Origin: Thermodesulfobacteriota bacterium
GTDB lineage: Bacteria > Desulfobacterota > Desulfobacteria > Desulfobacterales > JAUWMJ01
Direction of reading: 5' to 3'
Assembly (NCBI GenBank): GCA_034189135.1
Contig: JAXHVO010000034.1
Coordinates: forward strand, 1-45,833
DNA: 45,833 nucleotides
Of this stretch, positions 1 through 8,056 are shown one piece after another (position 1 is the stretch's first letter; every line of letters starts with the position of its first letter). The notes beneath the pieces were generated by a model that saw nothing but the letters and a program-made list of their open reading frames with translations, did not search any database and was not told the DNA's origin. The position numbers and the translations under genes are program-made.

Positions 1-128
1 TTAACGAGTTGCCAATGCAAGTAAATTATGCATTTTCTGGAAAATCTTCGTTTTACTTCTATGCGATTTTACATCGTAAATTCAAACAGTTTTCAATTGT
101 CGTTCAGACACTAATTAGAACAAATCGC

Positions 129-188
129 CCATAAAAAATAGGGCCTGTAAGGTTTTAGCTTCCCCTTGGCTAAAAGACCTTCAGGCCC
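129..188 (-). terminator. Rho-independent terminator of the HAD/AIR-synthase gene
   Basis: The arms at 141-159 and 169-188 pair over GGGCCTG/CAGGCCC, AAGG/CCTT and TTTTAGC/GCTAAAA, with one- and two-base bulges and a short loop. Read on the minus strand, the stem is followed by TATTTTTTAT, the U-tract of an intrinsic terminator. It lies about 40 bases after the stop codon of the minus-strand gene ending at 229. Confidence 0.85.
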
Positions 189-228
189 CAATACGTCTTC
201 TAAAACTAACACTATTTCAAAATTTCGC

Positions 229-1851
229 TTACCCTGATGAAAAAAGCCTGGCTATCTCATCCACTTCGAAACATGGCCATTTAACTGGAGTGTTGTTGCT
301 GAGAGCTTCGATTCCACGACCCTTTTCGATGACTTCGCCAATACAGGTCACATGTATATTTGCATTTCGTATTTCCCGCATCAAGTCCCGGTAAATATTG
401 CTGTCACAGCAAATCAACAGGCTGCCGGAACCGATAAGTCCAAGGGGATCGATATTGAGCAGCCGACAAATCTTTTCCGTCTGGGGAAACAGAGGAATTT
501 TGTCCATATCAACCCTGAGTCTGTGCCCGCCTGCAATAGAAAGTTCATCGAGTGCTGTGGCCAGTCCGCCTTCAGTGACATCATGCATGGCACTCACATG
601 ACCAAATCGATGCGAAATTTCAGCTTCCTTTAAAATACTAATGCTGGAAACAAACTGTTTGCAATCTTCGAGTTCTTCTTTGGTGACTCCAAGCTTCATT
701 AACCCGATATTAAATTCCCCGGCAATGATGGCTGTCCCTTCCACAGCCACCTTTTTGGTAAACAGCACTTTGTCTCCGGGTTTCATATTCTTTTTATCGA
801 TTAAATCATGCTTGCTAACCGTTCCAGCGATCATCCCGGTCATAACCGGTCTGGTAACCGCATCGGTGATTTCAGTATGGCCCCCGCATAAAGTGATGCC
901 GTATTTTTGACATACTGCGGAAACTTCATACAGGACATGGTAAATCGAAGATGCGGTGAACCCGCAGGGAAACAGAAAAGTAGTCAGCAACCACCTGGGT
1001 TTGGCCCCTGATGTGGCAATATCATTGGCATTGATTATTACCGCGTAATGGCCCAATGCATCAGTGGTAAAAGTAATGGGATCTGATTTTAACACCAGTA
1101 TTTCTTCATTTTCCACATCCACAGCCGATATATCTTCACCGATCCCCGGCTTTATCAGCACCGATTGATCATAACAGGGAAGATGCGACAAAAACCGCTC
1201 AAGAAGGTCCTGGGGAAACTTTCCTGCAGGAAGGGGCACTAGAGGGCGGATAAGCTTTTTTAGTTCACCCAGTCGGGAAATCGTGTAATCGCTCTCCGGA
1301 TCAGGAAAATCGTGCTTACGTCCGTTGTTTAAAAAAACCGTAATCGACCCGGCGTTTTTTCCAGCCTGTATATCAAAGAGAAAATCCCCCACCACAACCA
1401 GTTGTTTCGGGTCCACTTCCAGTTTTTTAGCTGCCAGAATAACTCCGTCCGCATCAGGCTTGGGTTTGACCGGATCGTCTCTGGTAACGATCACATTAAA
1501 ATCAGCGGCGTTGATGGTTTTAAAATTACCAAAGGATTTCTGGATTGATTCGAGGCTGTTGCGGCTGATGATCCCTGTCTTTATTCCATTTGAACGTAAA
1601 TACAAAAACAGTTCTTCTGCGCCGTGGTTGGGTTCCGAACATTTTGCCGCTTTGTTTTCCAGGCTTTCCAGCACAGATACTGCTTTTTCCTTTAGGACAG
1701 GATCGTCTATGGTTTCAATAAATTCCAGAATGAAGCTTTCGGGAGGACAACCGATGGCTCTTTTTATCAAATTAAAATCGATGGAACCTGGTTTGGTCAA
1801 AGTCCCGTCAAAATCAAAAAGCACCGCTTTCACACCAAGGGGATGATTCAT
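229..1851 (-). CDS. HAD-family phosphatase fused to an AIR-synthase (PurM/HypE)-like domain
   Basis: This protein of about 540 residues joins two enzyme folds. Residues 1-205 are a haloacid dehalogenase phosphatase of the phosphoglycolate-phosphatase type: motif I is DFDGT (Asp13, Asp15), followed by a Ser in IISRN, a lysine in VKPKP and the acidic motif VVGDFLFD. Residues 220-540 resemble the PurM/HypE/SelD/ThiL superfamily, with GIGEDISAV, a TTD-type segment, NANDIATSGAKP and DVTEGGLATAL. The C-terminal Cys motif of HypE is absent, so hydrogenase maturation is unlikely. The substrate is unknown. An in-frame TTG lies 18 bases upstream, but ATG at 1851 is the more natural start because the HAD core begins right after it; neither has a good ribosome-binding site. 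The gene stands alone on its strand and ends at a strong terminator. Confidence 0.85.
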   Translation of the reverse strand: MNHPLGVKAVLFDFDGTLTKPGSIDFNLIKRAIGCPPESFILEFIETIDDPVLKEKAVSVLESLENKAAKCSEPNHGAEELFLYLRSNGIKTGIISRNSLESIQKSFGNFKTINAADFNVIVTRDDPVKPKPDADGVILAAKKLEVDPKQLVVVGDFLFDIQAGKNAGSITVFLNNGRKHDFPDPESDYTISRLGELKKLIRPLVPLPAGKFPQDLLERFLSHLPCYDQSVLIKPGIGEDISAVDVENEEILVLKSDPITFTTDALGHYAVIINANDIATSGAKPRWLLTTFLFPCGFTASSIYHVLYEVSAVCQKYGITLCGGHTEITDAVTRPVMTGMIAGTVSKHDLIDKKNMKPGDKVLFTKKVAVEGTAIIAGEFNIGLMKLGVTKEELEDCKQFVSSISILKEAEISHRFGHVSAMHDVTEGGLATALDELSIAGGHRLRVDMDKIPLFPQTEKICRLLNIDPLGLIGSGSLLICCDSNIYRDLMREIRNANIHVTCIGEVIEKGRGIEALSNNTPVKWPCFEVDEIARLFSSG

Positions 1852-1978
1852 TCTTGTTATATTGTACAAATTATAGCTAAAATCAATATAAAAGGACTAT
1901 AGCCCCTTGCTGAATTGTAGTTATTTTAATATGGAAAGAATTAGAGATTTGATTCTTGCTTTTGATTGATCCTGTTAT

Positions 1979-2210
1979 AAATACCATATACCGTACATAT
2001 GGTATTTAAGCCCCCAATATATTGTATACATTGCTGGATGGGGAAACGATCAACTGGCTACGGTTTGCAGTTTATACTATTGGGAGAATGTTTTTCTTAT
2101 TTTCGTATTGTCAATTTTTCAAAACGGTAATTTGAAGAAGTTATCGAGAAACGGATAGACCGATGGATACCATATATGGTACTCAGCAACCATATGGTGT
2201 ACGGTATGTT
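1979..2210. repeat. Cluster of ACCATAT/ATATGGT palindromes between divergent genes
   Basis: The 405-bp gap between the divergent HAD and radical SAM genes has no coding potential. It holds a perfect 11-bp inverted repeat (AAATACCATAT at 1979-1989, ATATGGTATTT at 1997-2007), a perfect palindrome TACCATATATGGTA at 2168-2181 and a second, ACCATATGGT, at 2189-2198. A CCGTAC core inside the first palindrome recurs in inverted form as GTACGG at 2199-2204. The ends of the cluster therefore mirror each other about 170 bp apart. These could be binding sites of a dimeric regulator or the ends of a small mobile element. Confidence 0.6.
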
Positions 2211-2256
2211 GTGTTCAGTTCAAATGTATGCGTTACACCCTTAAAGATGATTTATC

Positions 2257-3957
2257 ATGAAGATATTACTTATTTATCCATATTTTCTTGAAGACAGAAT
2301 TCATCAAGACGATATTGCGATCGTCCCCCAAGGTTTATTTTATGTGGGGGCGGTGTTGAAACAAAATGACTACGAGGTTGAAATTTTAGACTGGCATAAT
2401 ATCAATAAAACGCCGGAAAAAATTAGCCGGATCCTTTCTGAAAAAAAACCGGATATCATCGGCTTCTCCATACTTCATGCAAACAGGTGGGGAGGGATTG
2501 AAATTGCTCGAATCGCCAGGCAGATTGATCCAGGCGTCAAGATCGTGTTCGGAGGAATCGGCGCCACTTTTTTATGGAAACATTTTTTGACCCATTTTGA
2601 GGAAATTGACTATGTGGTTATCGGAGAGGGGGAATATTCCTTTTTAAAACTGGTCAACTGTCTTAAAAATAATGACCCCAAAGGCATTGAAACCATAACA
2701 GGCATCGCGTTCAAAAAAAATGGCGAGATGCTGAAAACAGAACCCAGTAAACCGATAAATAATCTGGACGAATTGCCCGTACCGGCAAAATATTTTACTT
2801 TTAACCACCTGTCATTAACCAGAGGATGCCCCGGGAAATGCACCTTCTGCGGATCCCCCCGTTTCTGGGGAACTAAAGTAAGATTTCACTCCACTGAATA
2901 TTTTGTCGAGCAGCTCGAGGCCCTCTACCAAAAAGGAATCACTTTTTTTTACTTTTCCGATGACACCTTTACTATCAGCAAAAACCGGGTCATCCAAATC
3001 TGCAAAAAAATTCTGCAAAAAAAACTAAAAATTGCTTGGGTGGCCATATCCCGGGTCAATTACGTAAATGATGACATTATCTACTGGATGAAAAAAGCGG
3101 GTTGTATTCAAATCAGTTACGGCGTTGAAAGTGGAAGTGAAAAAATGAGAAAATTTCTTAATAAAAATATTAGCACGGATCAAATAAAAACGGCCTTTTC
3201 AATTACCTTAAAATACGGAATTTTGGCCCGCGCCTATTTCATCTATGGCTGCCCGAAAGAATCGTCGGAATCAATCCAACAAACCATAGAGCTGATCCGT
3301 GAAATCAAACCACTGGCTACCATCTTTTACATATTAGATCTGTTTCCCGGGACCACGCTTTATGAAGATTATAAGCAAAAACATAATGTCACGGATGATA
3401 TCTGGCTAAAACGAATTGAAGATATTATGTATTTTGAAACCGATGCAGAATTGAGTGAAAAAATGATTCTCGATTTCGGTAACAAGCTAAGGACCGCTTA
3501 CTATAAAATGCTTCCTGGATTTGTGGATGCGATTTCCCTTATCGACCAAAAGGAGTTGTATCCGATGCATTCCGATTTTTTATCGCGGCTGGCAATGACT
3601 TTTGACCATGGCGACTATGCCGGAATTGAATCGATAAAGGGAAAACAAAAAATTGCTGATAAATTATACAACATGGCCCTCGACTATCACCCCGACTCCA
3701 GAGCTTACCTGGGACTGGGCATTGCCAGACAAAAAAACAGAAATTACCAGCAGTCCATCGACATACTTTCCCATGGATTGAAGCATTTTCCGCACAATCA
3801 GCAGTTAAGCCTGTGCATCGCCATAAGTTATATGAATATAGCCAGATACCAAACAGCACTGTCCTATCTCCTGCCTTTTCAAGAATCAAAAGAAGTGCTT
3901 CCCTATATCAAAAACTGCCATAAAGCTTTAGGCACTTTTATGAATGATTACAAATAG
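2257..3957 (+). CDS. B12-binding-type radical SAM protein with C-terminal TPR repeats
   Basis: This 566-residue protein begins with a Rossmann-like cobalamin-binding-type domain (residues 1-150). Its DWHNIN resembles the DxHxxG cobalamin-ligand motif, but the glycine is missing. A radical SAM core follows (about 180-400), whose cluster motif C191-x3-C195-x2-C198 sits in RGCPGKCTFCGSP. Residues 465-560 are TPR-like helical repeats, unusual for this family. Such proteins use S-adenosylmethionine radicals for methylation, rearrangement or thioether chemistry; the substrate cannot be read from sequence. The ATG at 2257 has only a weak AAAGATGA upstream. The gene stands alone, with palindromes upstream and a regulated promoter for the next gene downstream. 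Confidence 0.85.
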   Translation: MKILLIYPYFLEDRIHQDDIAIVPQGLFYVGAVLKQNDYEVEILDWHNINKTPEKISRILSEKKPDIIGFSILHANRWGGIEIARIARQIDPGVKIVFGGIGATFLWKHFLTHFEEIDYVVIGEGEYSFLKLVNCLKNNDPKGIETITGIAFKKNGEMLKTEPSKPINNLDELPVPAKYFTFNHLSLTRGCPGKCTFCGSPRFWGTKVRFHSTEYFVEQLEALYQKGITFFYFSDDTFTISKNRVIQICKKILQKKLKIAWVAISRVNYVNDDIIYWMKKAGCIQISYGVESGSEKMRKFLNKNISTDQIKTAFSITLKYGILARAYFIYGCPKESSESIQQTIELIREIKPLATIFYILDLFPGTTLYEDYKQKHNVTDDIWLKRIEDIMYFETDAELSEKMILDFGNKLRTAYYKMLPGFVDAISLIDQKELYPMHSDFLSRLAMTFDHGDYAGIESIKGKQKIADKLYNMALDYHPDSRAYLGLGIARQKNRNYQQSIDILSHGLKHFPHNQQLSLCIAISYMNIARYQTALSYLLPFQESKEVLPYIKNCHKALGTFMNDYK

Positions 3958-3989
3958 TTTAAAAGTTTTTAAAACATGCTAAGTTTTCC

Positions 3990-4017
3990 TTGACAGCATC
4001 GGGGGGTTTATTATAAA
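3990..4017 (+). promoter_or_regulatory. Sigma-70-type promoter of the crotonase gene
   Basis: TTGACA at 3990-3995 and TATAAA at 4012-4017 are separated by 16 bp. Transcription would start near 4024, immediately before the palindromic operator at 4026-4043 and about 45 bases before the start codon. Confidence 0.7.
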
Positions 4018-4025
4018 TAAAAATC

Positions 4026-4043
4026 TGAGTGAGCGCTCGTTCA
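4026..4043. promoter_or_regulatory. TetR-type operator, TGAGTGAGCGCTCGTTCA
   Basis: This 18-bp near-palindrome matches its own reverse complement at 14 of 18 positions. It has the TGAnTGAn-nTCAnTCA shape used by TetR-family regulators of fatty-acid and acyl-CoA catabolism, such as Gram-positive FadR. It overlaps the predicted transcription start, so a bound repressor would block initiation and an acyl-CoA ligand could relieve it. No TetR gene is in the window, so the regulator must be encoded elsewhere. Confidence 0.65.
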
Positions 4044-4067
4044 ATTATTCGATTCGCGGAGGTCACC

Positions 4068-4850
4068 ATGAATGATAGTATTCTCCTTAAGGAAGAAAAC
4101 AACCAAATTGTCACTCTTACCCTTAATCGTACTGAAGTGATGAATTCATTTAATTTTGATTTGCTTCTTGCACTAAAGGCAGAAATCGAAGATTTACAAT
4201 TTAATAAGGATGTCCGGGTCATTATCATCACCGGAGCAGGCAAAAAAGCATTTTGCTCAGGAGCGGATCTTAAAGAACGAATCACCCTTTCACCGATTCA
4301 GGTTAAAAAATATATATTTACCATACGAAACCTTTTCACCTCAATTGAACAGCTGAACAAACCGGTCATTGCGGGGATAAACGGTGTGGCGCTGGGCGGA
4401 GGAACAGAGCTGGCACTGGCTTCTGATATCCGTATCGCATCAACGAACGCTTCTATGGGACTTACCGAAGCCAGACTTGCCATCATTCCAGGCGGTGGTG
4501 GCACCCAGAGACTTCCCCGGCTTGTTGGAAAAGGAAAAGCCAAAGAGCTTATATTCACCGGTCAGAGGGTGGGAGCCAAAGAGGCGCTCAGTATCGGTCT
4601 TGTCAATAAAATTTGCGAGCCCGAGGCGCTAATGGACGAATGCAACAAAATGGCAGGCATGATATGTGAAACAGGCCCCATTGCGATCGAACAGGCAAAG
4701 TATGCGATCAATTACGGCCTTGAGACCGATCTCGGCACAGCCCTTGCCATTGAATCGAATGCCTACTGGATTTGCATACCTACTGAAGACCGTCTGGAAG
4801 GTCTTGCCGCTTTTCGTGAAAAAAGAAAGCCGGTATATAAGGGGAAATAG
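4068..4850 (+). CDS. Enoyl-CoA hydratase/isomerase, methylglutaconyl-CoA hydratase (AUH)-like
   Basis: This 260-residue crotonase hydrates an enoyl-CoA. The oxyanion-hole segments are FCSGADL (63-68) and ALGGGTE, and both catalytic acids of the family are present: Glu114 in GGGTE and Glu134 in LTEARLAIIPGGGG. The stretch around 130-150 and the C-terminus (TEDRLEGLAAFREKR) closely resemble remembered mammalian AUH, the 3-methylglutaconyl-CoA hydratase of leucine degradation. The HMG-CoA-lyase-like gene downstream fits that reading, since methylglutaconyl-CoA hydration yields HMG-CoA. ATG at 4068 was chosen because GGAGGT lies five bases upstream; a longer reading from GTG 4029 has no such site. 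A generic short-chain enoyl-CoA hydratase is the alternative. Confidence 0.85.
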   Translation: MNDSILLKEENNQIVTLTLNRTEVMNSFNFDLLLALKAEIEDLQFNKDVRVIIITGAGKKAFCSGADLKERITLSPIQVKKYIFTIRNLFTSIEQLNKPVIAGINGVALGGGTELALASDIRIASTNASMGLTEARLAIIPGGGGTQRLPRLVGKGKAKELIFTGQRVGAKEALSIGLVNKICEPEALMDECNKMAGMICETGPIAIEQAKYAINYGLETDLGTALAIESNAYWICIPTEDRLEGLAAFREKRKPVYKGK

Positions 4851-4935
4851 TGAATTTTTTTTAAGCTAACACTTTGAAAATTTATCTAATTTCCTTGAAA
4901 AGCTATATATTATTATTTCAAGTGAGCATTATTCA

Positions 4936-5034
4936 AATATCGAATATCGAACAAGGAATTTCGAATTAAGAAGGTTTTTTCTTTATAATTCACTTCGACA
5001 TTCATTATTCCTTATTCGATATTCTGCGGTTCAA
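4936..5034. repeat. Intergenic palindromic repeat family A, copy 1
   Basis: The left arm carries GAATATCGAACAAGGAAT. The right arm, read in reverse complement, begins GAACCGCAGAATATCGAA and continues TAAGGAAT. The arms form an imperfect inverted repeat of about 40 bp each around an AT-rich centre. The right arm reads almost the same as the left arm of the copy at 19705-19792. It fills most of the 268-bp gap before the HMG-CoA-lyase-like gene. Confidence 0.7.
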
Positions 5035-5117
5035 AAAGCAAAAATATTTTTAGAGTTATTTATTTAAGCCATTAAACCCGGTCCATAGGACCAGAATTCT
5101 TTACCAAGGAGGATTTT

Positions 5118-6290
5118 ATGACCGAGTATGATTATTGGAAAATATTTCCCAAAATGCCGAAGAAAGTAACCATCGGTGATATAACCATTCGTGACGGTTT
5201 TCAGCATGAAGAAAAATTCATCTCTACCGAAGCAAAAAAGTTTTATCTTGAAGAACTGATCTTTGCCGGCTGCCGCCATATTGAAGTAACCAATCTGGGA
5301 AACCCGTTTCTCATGCCACAGTTCAGGGATGCGGAGGAGTTGCTTACCCACCTGAAAGGTGATCGTTTTAAAAAACGATGTGAAAAAAAAGGTATAAATT
5401 ACGATGACATTGTGCTTACAGCCATTACCATCCGTGAAGGTGCCGTTGATCGCGCCATTGAGCTTAAGCAAAAAGGAATAGGACCAGATCGTCTCCTGAT
5501 GATGGTGTCAACCGAAGAAGAGCATCATTTTGCCAATTCCGGCACAACCCTTCCCGATTACTGGGCCGAAGCCGAACGATGCACAAAAAAATGCAACGAT
5601 GCGGGCATGAACATGTGCGGCACGGTGAGTACCATCTGGGGCAGCCCCATTGGGGGTGCCACGGACATGAAGGATGCGGTGGAATTTACCAAACGATGGC
5701 TGGAGATCGGCGCCCATGACATTGAACACGCCGACCATGACGGCAGTGCTTCGGCTGCGGAGGTTTACCGTTACTACTCCATGATTCTTGATGAAATTCC
5801 GGACCCCAGGCTTCATATCGCCCATTTCCATGAAACCAAACGCGTCGCTTCGGCATCCGTTCTGGCTGCTCTGCATGCCGGGATTATCAATTTTGAAGCC
5901 ACCCTGGGAGGTCTGGGCGGACAACCCGCTAATTTTCTGGATGACTGCCCCACCAGAGGTACCGGAGACTACTACTATGAAGACCCCAGATATGTCGGCC
6001 TGGTTACCCTGGAAGACACGCTGGTTCAAATTGATGAGATGGGCATAGAACATGGCTACGATGTGGACCGCATTTTGTGGTTAGGCAGGCAGATGGAGAA
6101 AACCATCGGCCGTAGATTACGCTCCGATGCGGTTATTAACGGCCGCACCTTAAAGGAAGGCCACATGCATTTTGCCAGACCCGGTTTGAAGAAAAGAAAG
6201 GAAAAATTGGGTGAAAAACCAGGGCAGATGCTGCCTAAAGGATGGAGTTCCAAGGCGGTCTTGCCTGAACAATACCGACCCAAAACATAA
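5118..6290 (+). CDS. HMG-CoA-lyase-like DRE-TIM metallolyase with atypical active site
   Basis: This 390-residue protein has the DRE-TIM barrel of HMG-CoA lyases and related acyltransferases. Arg25-Asp26 lies in TIRDGFQHEE, and the metal-binding histidines 236 and 238 lie in AHFHETK. Two features depart from true HMG-CoA lyase. The loop that should read GLGGCP, with the catalytic cysteine, reads GLGGQP (Gln269). The following metal-ligand segment GASGN is replaced by a longer stretch with GTGDYYYEDP. The protein is also longer than the roughly 300-residue lyases. It may cleave or condense a related acyl-CoA. A strong AAGGAGG lies five bases before the ATG. The crotonase upstream suggests acyl-CoA metabolism; the genes downstream are of unknown function. 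Confidence 0.8.
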   Translation: MTEYDYWKIFPKMPKKVTIGDITIRDGFQHEEKFISTEAKKFYLEELIFAGCRHIEVTNLGNPFLMPQFRDAEELLTHLKGDRFKKRCEKKGINYDDIVLTAITIREGAVDRAIELKQKGIGPDRLLMMVSTEEEHHFANSGTTLPDYWAEAERCTKKCNDAGMNMCGTVSTIWGSPIGGATDMKDAVEFTKRWLEIGAHDIEHADHDGSASAAEVYRYYSMILDEIPDPRLHIAHFHETKRVASASVLAALHAGIINFEATLGGLGGQPANFLDDCPTRGTGDYYYEDPRYVGLVTLEDTLVQIDEMGIEHGYDVDRILWLGRQMEKTIGRRLRSDAVINGRTLKEGHMHFARPGLKKRKEKLGEKPGQMLPKGWSSKAVLPEQYRPKT

Positions 6291-6336
6291 TAAAGGATGA
6301 CTGTTCATATATTCAGGCGAAAGTTGTTTTGATTGA

Positions 6337-6442
6337 AGGCTAAAGAGATCATAAGAGCACGATTGCCGTATTTTGGCATAAATATCCTGGTTTTTACCAA
6401 ACGAAGCTTCAAAATGCGCTTTTTCCTCACATTCTTCAGCCT
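6337..6442. repeat. Intergenic repeat family D, copy 1
   Basis: This roughly 106-bp element starts with AGGCTAAAG and ends with CTTCAGCCT (6434-6442), which are near-inverted ends. Internal blocks ATTGCCG, AAATATC, GCTTCAAAATG and TTCTTCAGCCT recur in the same order and orientation at 10656-10776. It has no coding potential and fills the gap before the DUF6125-like gene. Confidence 0.7.
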
Positions 6443-6497
6443 ATCCAACTGAGTTACCATCGATTCACCATTGAGATACCAACCGAGGAGTACTTTT

Positions 6498-7274
6498 ATG
6501 CCGGAAAAAGCGGATCGAGTAGAGGACCTGAGCCGGGAAGATACCGTCCATCTGGTGATGGACATGTTTCATAGAATTATTATCCACTATGCCCTGTGGT
6601 TTACCGAAGTCAGGCACCAGATGGGGATGGGCAAAGCGCTGGATACCCTGCAGATTGTATCGGAAAAAAGCATCGGCATCCAGATGAAAAGGCTATCCAA
6701 ACTCTTCGGGTTTCAAATGAAGGGCGGTATCCCAACGCCCCTTCTTGATATGCCTAAAGAATCGCTTGTTGAACTTTTGCATACTGTTTCCGTTAACTGG
6801 CTGGCCAATGACGGGGTATGGTTTCAAGCGGTAGAATTTGAAAGCGGTATGAATGATGCCAAACGTTGTAACGATTCCTGCTGGGCGCATTTCTCTCCTT
6901 TTGAAGCATGGTCCATCAAAAAATTTCTGAATCTTGCTAAAAACCCCGGACTCGAAGGGTTAAAAAAGGCCCTTGGCTTCCGTCTTTATGCCCGCATCAA
7001 TACCCAATCGATTATACCAGAAGGCCCTCACAGTTTCATTTTTCAAATGAACGAGTGTCGGGTTCAATCAGCCCGCAAACGCAAGGGGTTGGCTGATTAT
7101 CCCTGCAAGTCGGTGGGACTGGTTGAATATCCCTATTTCGCCACAGCAATTGATCCCAGGATCACCACCGAATGCATCGGATGCCCGCCGGATGAACATC
7201 CTGAAGAATGGTTCTGCGCCTGGCGATTTAAACTACAAAACTCGACAGGCGACAACTTGAAGGCTGAAACTTGA
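6498..7274 (+). CDS. DUF6125-like cytosolic protein of unknown function
   Basis: This 258-residue soluble protein has no signal peptide or membrane segment. It resembles bacterial proteins annotated as DUF6125, related to ATC-hydrolase-like families, but this is a tentative recognition. Visible features are an aromatic, His-rich N-terminal helix (MFHRIIIHYALWF), a central NDSCWAHFSPFEAW and a C-terminal TECIGCPPDEHPEEWFC with a CxxC pair that could bind metal or react. ATG at 6498 follows GAGGAG by seven bases; an upstream in-frame start at 6471 lacks such a site. A family-D repeat lies just upstream. The downstream DUF2889 gene is 78 bp away on the same strand. Confidence 0.6.
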   Translation: MPEKADRVEDLSREDTVHLVMDMFHRIIIHYALWFTEVRHQMGMGKALDTLQIVSEKSIGIQMKRLSKLFGFQMKGGIPTPLLDMPKESLVELLHTVSVNWLANDGVWFQAVEFESGMNDAKRCNDSCWAHFSPFEAWSIKKFLNLAKNPGLEGLKKALGFRLYARINTQSIIPEGPHSFIFQMNECRVQSARKRKGLADYPCKSVGLVEYPYFATAIDPRITTECIGCPPDEHPEEWFCAWRFKLQNSTGDNLKAET

Positions 7275-7352
7275 CCCCGGAGGATAAGTGACAGAAGGGT
7301 GACCCGCTGTTCCTTTACCCCCAGGCATTAACCATACCAGGAGACCCATTTT

Positions 7353-7847
7353 ATGGCACCGACACTTTGCTTTTCCAGAAATCGTTGTACCAGCGTGGAA
7401 CAAATTGATGATCAAACTTTAAAATCCGTCTGCCGCCTGCAGGATACTCTGACCGAGGCATGGATTGAAATCACCGTACGTCTGCCGGATCTGGAGATCA
7501 TAGCTGCCGGAGGTGAATTCCCCCGTGCGGTGAACATGAATGATACCAAAATCGACATCGCTCTAAAAAAAGTCATCGGAGTTAGGATCGGTTCAGGAAT
7601 GCTTAAAATTATTGAAGGCCTGATCGGTGAGGTGACCGATTGCAAAGAGCTTGCGTTCATGGTTGAAGAATGCTGTCATGGTGTGATTCTGGCATTTACC
7701 AAGGATACACTGCAGACGATTCCTGAGGCTGAAGATGAGAAAAAAGATTATTTTGCCAATATGGTCAAAGATAACATTCGGTTATACAATCGGTGTGCCG
7801 CTTTTCGCCCCGGCAGTCCAATAGTAGAAGGAATTGATCCGCCATAG
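7353..7847 (+). CDS. DUF2889-family protein
   Basis: This 164-residue protein is all cytosolic. The pattern of an N-terminal acidic beta region (TEAWIEITVRLPDLEI), a central VRIGSGMLKIIEGLIGEVTDC and the terminal EECCHGV matches the DUF2889 layout as remembered; no function is established. CAGGAG lies nine bases before the ATG. The next gene carries a second, divergent DUF2889-like region at its N-terminus, suggesting duplication and fusion. A hairpin at 7902-7951 separates the two. Confidence 0.65.
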   Translation: MAPTLCFSRNRCTSVEQIDDQTLKSVCRLQDTLTEAWIEITVRLPDLEIIAAGGEFPRAVNMNDTKIDIALKKVIGVRIGSGMLKIIEGLIGEVTDCKELAFMVEECCHGVILAFTKDTLQTIPEAEDEKKDYFANMVKDNIRLYNRCAAFRPGSPIVEGIDPP

Positions 7848-7901
7848 TATGAATGGACGGTCCTGAAATTTTTTCTTCCAGAGTAAAAAAATATGTTATT
7901 T

Positions 7902-7956
7902 ACTCAAGTTTGGCACCTTTTGGCTTAAAATAAAAAATGCCAAACTTGAGTTCGTT
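7902..7956 (+). terminator. Hairpin with 14-bp perfect stem, probable terminator
   Basis: ACTCAAGTTTGGCA at 7902-7915 pairs perfectly with TGCCAAACTTGAGT at 7938-7951 around a 22-base loop. Only a short T-run (TCGTTTTA) follows, so termination is plausible but not certain. Confidence 0.5.
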
Positions 7957-8056
7957 TTATAACAGCAATTTCAATATTGTGCCATTATAACTGTGATTGA
8001 AGCAAACTGGATTCGTTGTTCAGACCACCACCGTTTAAGCTTGGAGAGACAAAATC

